Source: Verrucomicrobiota bacterium (GTDB lineage Bacteria > Verrucomicrobiota > Verrucomicrobiia > Limisphaerales > UBA1100). From it: DNA of 62,737 bases. The DNA lies in contig JASLKQ010000006.1 of the NCBI GenBank assembly GCA_030747505.1, positions 1 through 62,737 of the forward strand, written 5' to 3'. A model generated the notes under the pieces. That model saw only the letters and a list, made by a program, of their open reading frames with translations, searched no databases and had not been told where the DNA came from. Shown here piece by piece: positions 52,636 through 61,226 of the stretch (the first letter of the stretch is position 1; the number at the start of each line of letters is the position of its first letter). The position numbers and the translations under genes are program-made.

Positions 52636-53721
52636 GTGAGTTACCCAGCCTTGTTGATAGCTGATAATCCGGCCTGTGAGTCTACCCTGGCAACATTGAC
52701 GGTCCTTGAGCGTCTTGTAATCGCGACTCACAAAGCCGGGGCCAAGACGATCACAATCGTCCATTCTGGAAAACCTCCGGACTTGGCACACGCCAACAGA
52801 CTGAATATCGCTTACAAACTAACCGAAACAGTCCCACCCTTGCATGAACCCACTCTGCTTTTGGCAGGGAACTTGGCCGCGCAGGAAGCGGATCTCGCCC
52901 GGGTACTGAGCAAGAAGGGCCGACTGTATACTCCAGCCCGGGAGCCGCTACCCTGTGGTGTGGCCATTGAATGGGCTGACGAGCTTGATGCCTCCTTGCC
53001 TCAGCACCCCAAAATCGAGGCCTTCGGTGTTGGCCAAGTGGTAAAAGACAGCCTTAGCGCAATTCAAGCCGAGGATGCTTTATGGGACACCATGGGGAAG
53101 GAAACCGACAGCGTTGTTGATCACAACTTCAACCGTCCCATTGGACGCGCCATGTCAAAAGCCCTCATCCATACATCTCTTTCTCCAAATGCCGTGTCCG
53201 TGATAGGCACAATCATCGGTGTCCTTGCCGCATGGTGTTTCACCCACGGCGAAGCGCACCTGATGATCTTGGGAGCCCTATTGTTGCAGCTCTCTGCAGT
53301 AATCGATTGTGTTGATGGAGACATAGCCCGGATTCTACACAAAGAAACTAAAGCCGGCAAATGGATCGATCTGGGAGGAGATCAGCTGGTGCATCTGCTG
53401 CTTATCACAGGCATAGGAGTGGGGCTATACCGCATGACGGAACAAACCGGGCCGACCTTATGGCTCGGGTTGGGGGCAGCACTCGGCGTGGTGATGTCGT
53501 TCCTAACCATTCTGCGAGCAGAACAAAGCCCCCTCCCTCTTCCTCGTCTAAAAAAATTCCTCTCCAAAACCGCCAACCGTGATTTTTCCGTGCTCCTGAT
53601 TGTCTTAGCCATTGTGGAACGCGTGCAATGGTTTCTATGGATCGCCTTCTTGGCTGTGCATATATTCTGGCTCTACGGCGCCTGGCTGCGATGGCAGGAT
53701 GAGCAGGAGCAGTCCCAATAA
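52636..53721 (+). CDS. CDP-alcohol phosphatidyltransferase family protein with N-terminal extension
   Basis: The 361-residue protein has the CDP-alcohol phosphotransferase motif D-x2-DG-x2-AR-x8-G-x3-D-x3-D in DCVDGDIARILHKETKAGKW with the following DLGGDQ, and several helices after it. The first ~150 residues are soluble and not helical-membrane, with no Rossmann or nucleotidyltransferase motif I could confirm. The architecture, a soluble domain followed by a CDP-alcohol domain, resembles bifunctional inositol-phosphate cytidylyltransferase/DIPP synthases but lacks clear cytidylyltransferase signatures. It starts at GTG (52636). It makes either a phospholipid or a phosphodiester solute. Confidence 0.8.
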   Translation: MSYPALLIADNPACESTLATLTVLERLVIATHKAGAKTITIVHSGKPPDLAHANRLNIAYKLTETVPPLHEPTLLLAGNLAAQEADLARVLSKKGRLYTPAREPLPCGVAIEWADELDASLPQHPKIEAFGVGQVVKDSLSAIQAEDALWDTMGKETDSVVDHNFNRPIGRAMSKALIHTSLSPNAVSVIGTIIGVLAAWCFTHGEAHLMILGALLLQLSAVIDCVDGDIARILHKETKAGKWIDLGGDQLVHLLLITGIGVGLYRMTEQTGPTLWLGLGAALGVVMSFLTILRAEQSPLPLPRLKKFLSKTANRDFSVLLIVLAIVERVQWFLWIAFLAVHIFWLYGAWLRWQDEQEQSQ

Positions 53722-53970
53722 AAAATCCCCGTGATCCCTTCTTTTCGCGGCCGGGCTGGAGCTTTTTGTTGGTTTATTCAGCGGACTGGTTGGAGCGATA
53801 TCCTTAGAACTTGGATGGCTCTTTGCTCAGACTAGGGGCAGGGGAGGCGAAAGGAGCTGGAATCCTCATCCGGCCCCGCCCTGTAAACCACAATCTCTCA
53901 AACTCAAGCTTGCGAAATAATAAATTACCAAGCAACATTCAGAACTCCCTCGTTGGACTAATTGCAAAAG
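53722..53970. other. Intergenic region before the MlaA-hydrolase gene
   Basis: This 249-bp region has no convincing gene. The 83-codon ORF starting at 53811 is in another frame of the mlaA start and is disregarded. GC-rich segments with possible pairing (for example GGGGC at ~53836 with GCCCC-type sequence at ~53874) may fold into a leader, but I could match no known element. Confidence 0.3.
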
Positions 53971-55785
53971 ATGTTTTTGCGTACCTACATCCTAATATTG
54001 CTTCTGTTTTCAGTTGGCTGTGCCAGTTGGCAATCGGATTCTGCCTTAAAGGATCTGCCTGAGCCGTCTCACCCGGAAGACGTGCAGCTCCTGCTCCAGA
54101 CTGCTCCAGACCCTTTAGAGCAGATGAATCGTGCGTTCTTTGCGCTAGATAAAACGCTTTTTACCTATGCTCTGGAACCCATATGGTCCAGCTACAACGC
54201 AGCGGTGCCTCAAAAGGCACGAAAGGGCATTCGGCACTTCAGTGACAACCTTAAATATCCAGTCCGACTGACAGGCAATCTCCTGCAAGGCGAGTGGAAA
54301 AATGCCGGCACGGAAACCAAGCGGTTTTTTATCAATACCACCGTAGGGATACTGGGCTTTTCCGATCCAGCCGCCGACAAGTATAACATATATCTGGCTG
54401 AGGAAGATCTCGGGCAGGCACTTGGCAGATGGGGCTGGAAAGAATCGGCTTACCTCCATGTACCGGTTTGGGGAGCCTCCTCTCCCCGTGATGTCGTTGG
54501 AGGAGTCGGAGCAATCGCGCTGAACCCGTCCTCCTGGGTTTATGGAGCTGGCGCAACCTTCAGGTTCAACGATAAATCGTTCAAATCCGAGTCAACCCGC
54601 AAGTTGCTTGCCGTGGAGCTTGACCCCTATTCACTCAACAAACTTTATTACAGCCGGAGGCGTGCTATTGAAATCGCCAACACACAGCCTGCCATGGAGG
54701 GAGAAGACACCCCGCAAACCCAGACCCTGCAGGCAATATCCAATCGTCCTCAGGATGGCAAGTTCCCCAACAAAGCCGGAATAATAAAGGTTCAGCCCAC
54801 AGGCTTTCGCAAACCTCTCCCTGCCTCAGTGTGGATGCAGTCCAAGCCCGCTCCCATCGCGTTTGTTATCCCCGGACTGGGTGGTCACCGGCTCGGCGCT
54901 CAGGCCCTCGCCCTGGCAGAACTAGCATACCAAGAGGGATATCACGTGGTTTGTTTCAGCAACAACCTAAACTGGGAGTTCATCCTAGCCGCTCCAGCGG
55001 ATTACACTCCTGGATATCTGGATGATGACCTCCAATATCTCCGCCAAATCCACGAAGCGACCATCGTAAAGATCGGAGCAAAGGCAAAAGGGAAGCCTGC
55101 GGTAATGGGCTTTTCCATGGGAGGTTGGTACACTCTCAATTTGGCGGCCACCGGTGCCCCTGAGGAGTATTCCAACGCACTGGCCATTAATCCCCCTCTG
55201 GATCTTAACACGGGCTTGCGCATGCTCGACAAACTGTTTCGCAAACCCGCAGGGGAAGAAAATCTGCAAGCCATCAAGGAATCAGCCCTGGTTAAGTTAT
55301 TGGCAAGTCAGCAGCGTTCCGCTGAGCAAAACATCCTCCCATTCAGTGATCAGGAAGCCTCTTACATTATCGGGCTGAGCTACCGCCTTACCCTCACACA
55401 AACCATTATGGCGAGTCTGGATATCACTCCCAGTTCCAAATCTCACAAAAAAATAGGCACCTTGGGCTGGGAAGATTATTACAGTAAAATTGTTGCTCCG
55501 GCCCTAGCCGCACGGAAAATTAACCCTGAAGCGCTGGATCGTGCCAGCAACCTCCGCACGCGTGAAGCGGGTTTAGCTGCAGCAAAAAACTTGAAACTGG
55601 TGTTAACGGGCAACGATTTTCTCCTTACCCAGGAGGACCTCGCATGGTTTCGGAAACGATTCCCAGACAATCGCACCGTCTACACTGAAACCGGGGGGCA
55701 CATGGGGCAATTGTGGAAGCCCAAGGTGCGGAAGTCGATACGCGCGGCCATTCGGAGGAATCAGTCTGTTTCCTCGTCCAATTAA
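53971..55785 (+). CDS. MlaA (VacJ) lipoprotein fused to an alpha/beta hydrolase
   Basis: The ~604-residue protein begins with a lipoprotein signal (RTYILILLLFSVGCASW). Residues ~40-225 match MlaA: PDPLEQMNRAFFALDKTLF, NLKYPVRLTGNLLQGEWKNAG, FFINTTVGILGFSDPA, EDLGQALGRWG. MlaA extracts misplaced phospholipids from the outer membrane. A ~50-residue linker follows, then a second domain from ~280 to the end with alpha/beta-hydrolase hallmarks: FVIPGLGGHR, nucleophile GFSMGGW, Asp in LTGNDFLL and His in GGHMGQLW. MlaA is normally a ~230-residue single-domain protein. The ORF starts at a TTG at 53962, but the ATG at 53971 is better. Linking lipid extraction with a possible lipase is inference. Confidence 0.85.
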   Translation: MFLRTYILILLLFSVGCASWQSDSALKDLPEPSHPEDVQLLLQTAPDPLEQMNRAFFALDKTLFTYALEPIWSSYNAAVPQKARKGIRHFSDNLKYPVRLTGNLLQGEWKNAGTETKRFFINTTVGILGFSDPAADKYNIYLAEEDLGQALGRWGWKESAYLHVPVWGASSPRDVVGGVGAIALNPSSWVYGAGATFRFNDKSFKSESTRKLLAVELDPYSLNKLYYSRRRAIEIANTQPAMEGEDTPQTQTLQAISNRPQDGKFPNKAGIIKVQPTGFRKPLPASVWMQSKPAPIAFVIPGLGGHRLGAQALALAELAYQEGYHVVCFSNNLNWEFILAAPADYTPGYLDDDLQYLRQIHEATIVKIGAKAKGKPAVMGFSMGGWYTLNLAATGAPEEYSNALAINPPLDLNTGLRMLDKLFRKPAGEENLQAIKESALVKLLASQQRSAEQNILPFSDQEASYIIGLSYRLTLTQTIMASLDITPSSKSHKKIGTLGWEDYYSKIVAPALAARKINPEALDRASNLRTREAGLAAAKNLKLVLTGNDFLLTQEDLAWFRKRFPDNRTVYTETGGHMGQLWKPKVRKSIRAAIRRNQSVSSSN

Positions 55786-55793
55786 CGCACTTC

Positions 55794-57578
55794 ATGTCAT
55801 TGCTTAACCTGAGCGATGTATCCTATTCATGGGATGGAGACCCTCTTCTGGAAGCCGTCACGCTCAATCTTGAAGCAGGCGAGCACATCGGTTTGGTGGG
55901 CCGCAATGGGTGTGGGAAATCCACTCTGCTCAAACTGTTGGAAGGAGCCATTGTCCCCGACCGAGGAGAGGTTCATCGTGCGGGGAACTTGTGTGTGCGG
56001 CGCCTGACTCAGGAAGTTCCTGATGGAGTTGAACAAACAATTGAGGAAATCATCGGGAAAAATCTTGATTACCCTGAAGAGGAAATTTGGCGTAAAGACA
56101 AGGCTTTGGGGGGCATAATGAGGCAAATGCAGCTGGAGGGAAGCAGCCTTTTCTCCTCCCTTTCCAGCGGCATGAAACGCCGAACACTGCTGGCTCAGGC
56201 CATTGTTGATCATCCCGATGTCCTGCTTTTGGACGAACCGACCAACCACCTTGATATTGAGTCCATCACCTGGCTCGAGGGATATCTAAAGGCCTACACA
56301 GGCACCCTGCTGTTTGTCACGCACGACCGAGCATTCCTCCAGGCATTGGCCACCCGCATTCTCGAAGTGGACCGCGGCCGGCTCTTGGACTGGAGCTGCG
56401 ACTACCAAACATTTCTTCAACGCAAACAAACCACCTTGGAAGCGGAGGACAAGCATAACGCGAATTTCGACAAAAAACTCGCTCAGGAGGAAGTGTGGAT
56501 CCGCAAAGGCATTCAGGCTCGGCGCACCCGCAACGAGGGTCGTGTCCGTGCGCTGAAAAAAATGCGTGCAGAACGTCAACAACGCCGCGAACGGGCGGGT
56601 AATGTCCAAATGCAGGCTTCAGAAGCAGAGAGGTCAGGCCAGCTGGTCGTAGAAGCAAAAAACCTATCTTTTACCTATGGAGCCGAGCCTGTTGTAAGAG
56701 AACTTTCCACCTTAATCACTGCCGGAGATAAGATTGGAATCATCGGCCCCAATGGCGCGGGTAAAACAACCCTCATCAAACTCCTCCTCGGAGAGATCCG
56801 ACCTCAGGCAGGCTCTGTGCGGCGGGGAACCAAGCTGGAAACAATTTACTTCGACCAGCTTCGCGACCAGATTAAGGATGAACTCAGTATCATCGAAAAT
56901 GTTGCTGATGACCGTAAAACGATCACCATCAATGGACGCACCAAAAACGTGTATAGTTATCTTGAGGACTTTCTGTTCACGCCGGATCTGGCGCGCAAGC
57001 CGGCAAGCACCCTCTCAGGAGGAGAGCGAAACCGACTGCTACTTGCCAAGCTATTTCAGCAGCCGGCAAACCTGATTGTAATGGATGAACCCACCAACGA
57101 CCTGGATGCTGAAACCCTGGAGCTTTTAGAAGAGGTGATCGCCGCCTTTGCGGGCACGCTATTACTCGTCAGTCATGACCGCGCGTTTCTGAATAATGTC
57201 GTGCAAAGCATCCTTGTCTTCGAAGGGGAGGGGAGGGTTAAGGAGTACGCCGGGGGATATGACGACTACCTTGCCCAGAGCAAAACCGGTTCCAAGGGCA
57301 GGCCCAAGCCGGAAAAGAAAAAACCGCAAAAGCTTGCGGCCAGTTCTGAAAAGAACAAGAAACTTACCTATAAGGACAAACTCCTACTTGAGTCATTACC
57401 AGATAAGATCACCAAACTGGAAAACGAACAAGAGGAGCTCCAGCGGCAAATCAATGACCCGGATTTTTTCAAAAAGCCTCTTGAGGAAACTCGTTCCACA
57501 ACGACCCGTCTGGAAACCATTGAAACCAAGCTGATCGAAATCTACGCCCAATGGGAAGAGCTTGATGCCCGGGCCTGA
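55794..57578 (+). CDS. uup: ABC-F family ATPase (Uup-like)
   Basis: The ~594-residue soluble protein carries two ABC cassettes. Cassette 1 has Walker A GRNGCGKSTLL and LLLDEPTNHLDIESI; cassette 2 has GPNGAGKTTLIKLL, LSGGERNRLLLAKLF and VMDEPTNDLDAETLE. A charged linker between them (residues ~230-305) is the P-site tRNA interaction motif region. The C-terminal ~90 residues are a Lys/Glu-rich coiled coil, typical of Uup, which binds DNA or the ribosome. ABC-F proteins act on ribosomes rather than in membranes. The ORF track begins 27 codons upstream in the mlaA end; the ATG at 55794 starts the normal MSLLNLSDVSYS. Confidence 0.93.
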   Translation: MSLLNLSDVSYSWDGDPLLEAVTLNLEAGEHIGLVGRNGCGKSTLLKLLEGAIVPDRGEVHRAGNLCVRRLTQEVPDGVEQTIEEIIGKNLDYPEEEIWRKDKALGGIMRQMQLEGSSLFSSLSSGMKRRTLLAQAIVDHPDVLLLDEPTNHLDIESITWLEGYLKAYTGTLLFVTHDRAFLQALATRILEVDRGRLLDWSCDYQTFLQRKQTTLEAEDKHNANFDKKLAQEEVWIRKGIQARRTRNEGRVRALKKMRAERQQRRERAGNVQMQASEAERSGQLVVEAKNLSFTYGAEPVVRELSTLITAGDKIGIIGPNGAGKTTLIKLLLGEIRPQAGSVRRGTKLETIYFDQLRDQIKDELSIIENVADDRKTITINGRTKNVYSYLEDFLFTPDLARKPASTLSGGERNRLLLAKLFQQPANLIVMDEPTNDLDAETLELLEEVIAAFAGTLLLVSHDRAFLNNVVQSILVFEGEGRVKEYAGGYDDYLAQSKTGSKGRPKPEKKKPQKLAASSEKNKKLTYKDKLLLESLPDKITKLENEQEELQRQINDPDFFKKPLEETRSTTTRLETIETKLIEIYAQWEELDARA

Positions 57579-57580
57579 TT

Positions 57581-58504
57581 CTACCGGGACTCCTTTAACT
57601 CAACTGCTTCACGAGCCTCTCTTCCCATTTGCAGCACCTCCACGGCCTTTTCCAGAGCAAGCGTCTCAAACCTGATCCGACTGCCCGGACGACACTGCCC
57701 CAGCTTCCACAAGTCTGCAGACAGGACCGATCCCAGCTTCGGATAACCTCCTATTGTTTGGCGATCATTCATCAGCACGATGGGCTGTCCATCTGGAGGC
57801 ACCTGAACGGCCCCCAGACATATTCCTTCGGATAACAGTCCCTCCGAAGGAGCCTCGACCGCGGGCCCTTCCAAACAAATCCCCATCCGATCAGAGCGGT
57901 TGGATACAGTATAGAGACCTCCCAAAAACTTTTCACGGGATTCATGGCTAAACCGATCAAATTGATAGCCCGGCACCATCCTTAATGGCACCTCGTCCTC
58001 ATAACGGGGGACACACTCCAGAGGTAAAGCCCCTGGTGCACGGTCTATCGCAGCACACTCCAAGATTTGCCCCGGGACCAGAGCCTCCCCGATTCCTTCT
58101 CGTAACACCGTAGCAGTACTTCCTAAAACGGGTCTCCCCGTGAAGCCGCCTGCGGTCGCTACATAAGCGCGCATCCCCCTCTCTGCATATCGCAGATCAA
58201 CCACGTCCCCAGGAGCAACCCGGTGGCTCTGCCAAAGTGCCTTGGTGTGTCCATTAATGGTCAGGGGCAATACCGCCCCGGTAACCACAATTGACGTGGC
58301 CACTTCACTTTCCAGCTTTAAGCCTCCCACCGCCACCTCTATCACCGTCTCTCCCGGTTGATTGCCCACCAATCGGTTTGCCCAGTAGAACGCCTCTCCA
58401 TCGACGGGACCACCGGTCGTTAATCCCATGGCGTGATATCCAAAACGCCCCGCGTCTTGAAACTGGCTTAGAATCCCCGGGTCTATCACACCGAAGCCAC
58501 TCAT
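57581..58504 (-). CDS. pxpC: 5-oxoprolinase subunit C (PxpC)
   Basis: The 307-residue protein matches the biotin-dependent carboxyltransferase/allophanate hydrolase C-terminal-like family: VIDPGILSQFQDAGRFGYHAMGLTTGGPVD, GETVIEVAVGGL, and SNRSDRMGICLEGP, near a final QTIGGYPKLGSVLSADL. With PxpA and PxpB it forms the ATP-dependent bacterial 5-oxoprolinase that opens 5-oxoproline to glutamate. The start overlaps the pxpB stop by 4 bp. Its stop lies 2 bp from the convergent uup stop. Confidence 0.93.
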   Translation of the reverse strand: MSGFGVIDPGILSQFQDAGRFGYHAMGLTTGGPVDGEAFYWANRLVGNQPGETVIEVAVGGLKLESEVATSIVVTGAVLPLTINGHTKALWQSHRVAPGDVVDLRYAERGMRAYVATAGGFTGRPVLGSTATVLREGIGEALVPGQILECAAIDRAPGALPLECVPRYEDEVPLRMVPGYQFDRFSHESREKFLGGLYTVSNRSDRMGICLEGPAVEAPSEGLLSEGICLGAVQVPPDGQPIVLMNDRQTIGGYPKLGSVLSADLWKLGQCRPGSRIRFETLALEKAVEVLQMGREAREAVELKESR

Positions 58505-59196
58505 ACATCGCCTCCCAGTTCGAGATATGTCGTCCGGTTAATGGCCTCAAATCGCACACGATCTCCCACTTTTACTGTCATCGCCTCGGTCGCGTGCAGG
58601 TCAAACATCGCGAGAGGGCATCTCCCAATCAAATTCCATCCCCCCGGAGATGTAGCCGGATAAACAGCCGTCTGGTGATTAGCAACTCCCACCGCGCCAC
58701 GCGGCACTTTTTGGCGAGGGGTGTCCAGCCGGGGCGTGGCAATCCGTTCATCCACTTGCCCAAGGTAAGCAAATCCCGGGGCAAAGCCGATTGCATACAC
58801 TCTATACTCTCGGGACTGATGAATCTGGACAACTTCCCCAGTCGTCAGTCCTTTTTCCTTTGCCAGCCTTGCCAGGTCCTCCCCTGCATCGCAGCCATAC
58901 CAAACGGGCAAGGTAATAAGTCGTCCTTCCGGTTCCAGTACAGGCAGATCTTTAACCTGTTCAAGGGCTTCCTGGATTAGTTCACGGCACAACCTGGAGG
59001 CAAGGTGGTTTTGGCGATAAATAATTAGAATAGAAGCATAAGAGACAATGGTGTCCAGCAGCCCTTCCCCCAATCGCTCACGCACGGTTCTGTCCAGCAA
59101 GCGGACCCGTTCGTTCACGGTTTCTGATATCGTATCGCCACAATAAACGATAAACGCGTTTTCTCCGGCCACTTCAATGCGTGGCCACTCATTCAT
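58501..59196 (-). CDS. pxpB: 5-oxoprolinase subunit B (PxpB)
   Basis: The 231-residue protein matches the KipI/allophanate hydrolase subunit 1-like family. It has GENAFIVYCGD near the start, PVWYGCDAGEDLARLAKEKGL, and the signature VYAIGFAPGFAYLGQVDERIATPRL with the following GAVGVANHQTAVYP. It forms a heteromer with PxpC. The 8-bp overlap with pxpA and 4-bp overlap with pxpC indicate a single translated operon. Confidence 0.94.
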   Translation of the reverse strand: MNEWPRIEVAGENAFIVYCGDTISETVNERVRLLDRTVRERLGEGLLDTIVSYASILIIYRQNHLASRLCRELIQEALEQVKDLPVLEPEGRLITLPVWYGCDAGEDLARLAKEKGLTTGEVVQIHQSREYRVYAIGFAPGFAYLGQVDERIATPRLDTPRQKVPRGAVGVANHQTAVYPATSPGGWNLIGRCPLAMFDLHATEAMTVKVGDRVRFEAINRTTYLELGGDV

Positions 59197-59857
59197 TATC
59201 CAGAATTCCCCGAATCAGTGGAAGCAACCCCACTCCCACTGGATTATCCCCATGGACACAAAGTGATTGGGCCTGCAATTCCAACCACTGCCCTGAAACC
59301 GTCCTCACTATTCCTTTTTCAACAAGTAATCTTACCTGTTGGAGTGTTTCATCTTCATTCAGGATCGAGCCCTCTTCATTGCGTGAGAGCAACTCACCTG
59401 AATCAGTATATCGCCGGTCCGCAAAAGCCTCAAATATCAGTCCGGGCGCTTTTTTTCCTTCTCCCGGCAGGGCCTGCACCATAAGCATTCGTCCTTCAAC
59501 TGCCGATTGAATCGCTGACAGCAATTTTTCATCCCGCATCATGTCATGGTACAATGCCCCGTGTGGTTTCACATAATCCACATCCCCCATTTGGGCGAGC
59601 ACCCCCACCTGCCCGGCAACCATTTTACTGATTTCTTCAGGAGAAAGATTCATGGATACCCGCCCGAAGTGTTCCCGGTCCGGGTAGCCCGGATGGGCAC
59701 CGATACTAACCCCGTGCTGGTGCGCCAGAGCCATTGTTTTCCGGATCAAATCCAAGTCCCCGGCATGAGCTCCACAGGCAATATTGGCCTGGTCAATAAA
59801 TGGCATCACGGTCGCCTCATGTCCGGCTCCTTCTCCAAGATCGCAGTTTAGTTTCAT
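59189..59857 (-). CDS. pxpA: 5-oxoprolinase subunit A (PxpA, LamB/YcsF family)
   Basis: The 222-residue protein begins MKLNCDLGEGAGHEATVMPF, followed by ANIACGAHAGD and GAHPGYPDREHFGR, which are the LamB/YcsF family's metal/active-site blocks. It is somewhat shorter than the usual ~245-255 residues, with the C-terminus ending in a Asn/Glu-rich stretch. It performs the ring-opening step with PxpBC. It begins within the end of the rsmB-like gene, overlapping by 4 bp. Confidence 0.94.
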   Translation of the reverse strand: MKLNCDLGEGAGHEATVMPFIDQANIACGAHAGDLDLIRKTMALAHQHGVSIGAHPGYPDREHFGRVSMNLSPEEISKMVAGQVGVLAQMGDVDYVKPHGALYHDMMRDEKLLSAIQSAVEGRMLMVQALPGEGKKAPGLIFEAFADRRYTDSGELLSRNEEGSILNEDETLQQVRLLVEKGIVRTVSGQWLELQAQSLCVHGDNPVGVGLLPLIRGILDNE

Positions 59858-61119
59858 GATTTACGCAGTACCGCACCGAAAAACCCATCGGTACCATCGG
59901 TGTGTGGATACAAACGTAAAAAAGGCTCATCGACCACGAATTCCTTGTGCCCTGATATGAATGTATCCACCTGCCTTTCATTTTCCTCGGGCAAAATGGA
60001 ACAGGTCGCATAAACAAGGCGGCCTCCTGATTTCACCAATCCTGATGCATTCTCGAGAATCGACCGCTGCAGTTCCTGTGCCTCCTTCAACTCCTGAGGC
60101 GTCGTACGCCTTCGCAAATCCGGATTTCTCCTCCAGGTTCCTGTTCCTGTACAGGGCACATCAAGTAAAACCCAGTCGACCGTACCACAGTGCCGTTTTA
60201 CCACGTTGTCGCGTTCGTTTTTAAGCACGCGCATCTGCACATTGCTGACCCCGGCTCGGCCGAGGCGTGGTTTCATTTGGCCCAACCGCTTACTCTGTGT
60301 ATCCCAAGCGAGAATTCGCCCGCGATTTTCCATTTCTGCAGCCAAGGCGAGCGTTTTGCCTCCGGCGCCCGCGCAAAAGTCCACCCCCTTGTCCCCGGGC
60401 TTTGCCTGAACCAGTCCTGCAACCAGTTGGGACCCTTCATCCTGTATTTCAAACCAACCCTGCCTGAAAATTTCCATCGCGAAAAGCGATCCGCGTTTTT
60501 GTAGGCGCACGCCCAGGTCGGAATGCGGGGTTGGCTCAGGCTCCAGCCCTTCTCTGGCCAACTCCTGCAGCAACTCTTCACGGGTAGCCTTAAGGGTGTT
60601 CACGCGAAGGTCAACCGGCGCCTCCCGGTTCATTGCCTCCATCGCCTCAGGCAATGTTTCATCCAACAGCTTCTGTAGGGAGGGCTCCATCCATTCAGGA
60701 TAATGAAATTTCACCGCCCGGGGCATCTCATCATGAAACAGGGACTGGGCGGTATGACTTGTAACCCAGCCCAGTTCAGCCTCACTCAATCTTGCAGGAC
60801 AATACTGCCCGCCATTGTACAGTTCCTGCAATTCCTCAAACCCCATTCCATCGACCAGTACGTGGGCAGCCATCACGCGCACGCGCGGATTGGGCTCCAC
60901 TCCGCCGCGGGTCAACTGCCAGTCTAAGGCCGCTTCATGGCGCAACACTATATAGACAACCCTGTAAATTTCACCCCGATCCTTGGATCCTATGAAGCGC
61001 CGGTGCCTGAAGAACTGGTTCAGCACCCCATCAGCCGAGGCGCGGCTCCCTTGGCCCCAGAGCGACTCCAGCTCCTCCAACACCTCAATTGCTGAGGCGA
61101 CACGTGCACCCGATTTCAT
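59854..61119 (-). CDS. RsmB-like 16S rRNA (cytosine-5) methyltransferase
   Basis: The ~421-residue protein has an N-terminal helical NusB-like domain, then a NOL1/NOP2/Sun methyltransferase: VDFCAGAGGKTLALAAEM, VLLDVPCTGTGTWRRNPDLR, and VYATCSILPEENERQV. The two catalytic cysteines of RNA m5C methylases are in PCTGTG and TCS. The closest role is RsmB (C967 of 16S rRNA). I start at MKSGARVASAIEV (61119); a GTG at 61188 would add 23 codons. It is the first of four overlapping minus-strand genes, upstream of pxpABC, an unusual association of rRNA modification with 5-oxoproline salvage. Confidence 0.9.
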   Translation of the reverse strand: MKSGARVASAIEVLEELESLWGQGSRASADGVLNQFFRHRRFIGSKDRGEIYRVVYIVLRHEAALDWQLTRGGVEPNPRVRVMAAHVLVDGMGFEELQELYNGGQYCPARLSEAELGWVTSHTAQSLFHDEMPRAVKFHYPEWMEPSLQKLLDETLPEAMEAMNREAPVDLRVNTLKATREELLQELAREGLEPEPTPHSDLGVRLQKRGSLFAMEIFRQGWFEIQDEGSQLVAGLVQAKPGDKGVDFCAGAGGKTLALAAEMENRGRILAWDTQSKRLGQMKPRLGRAGVSNVQMRVLKNERDNVVKRHCGTVDWVLLDVPCTGTGTWRRNPDLRRRTTPQELKEAQELQRSILENASGLVKSGGRLVYATCSILPEENERQVDTFISGHKEFVVDEPFLRLYPHTDGTDGFFGAVLRKS

Positions 61120-61226
61120 GTGGCAGCCATTTGACCTGTCCTGCAGCTGGGAAAGAAGATAAAAATGAAGCACGCCAAAGGCTTTCACTTTTTTATCTCG
61201 TTCTTTAGGGTATCTATAACCCTCTC

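Noticed and set aside
53811-54062. 83-codon ORF upstream of the MlaA fusion
   Set aside because: Runs out of frame into the lipoprotein signal region; no initiation site or family.
53971-55785. MlaA and hydrolase as two separate genes joined by a sequence error
   Set aside because: A single frame runs through a plausible linker, with no stop, no internal ribosome site and no signal peptide at the hydrolase start; a true fusion is the simpler reading.
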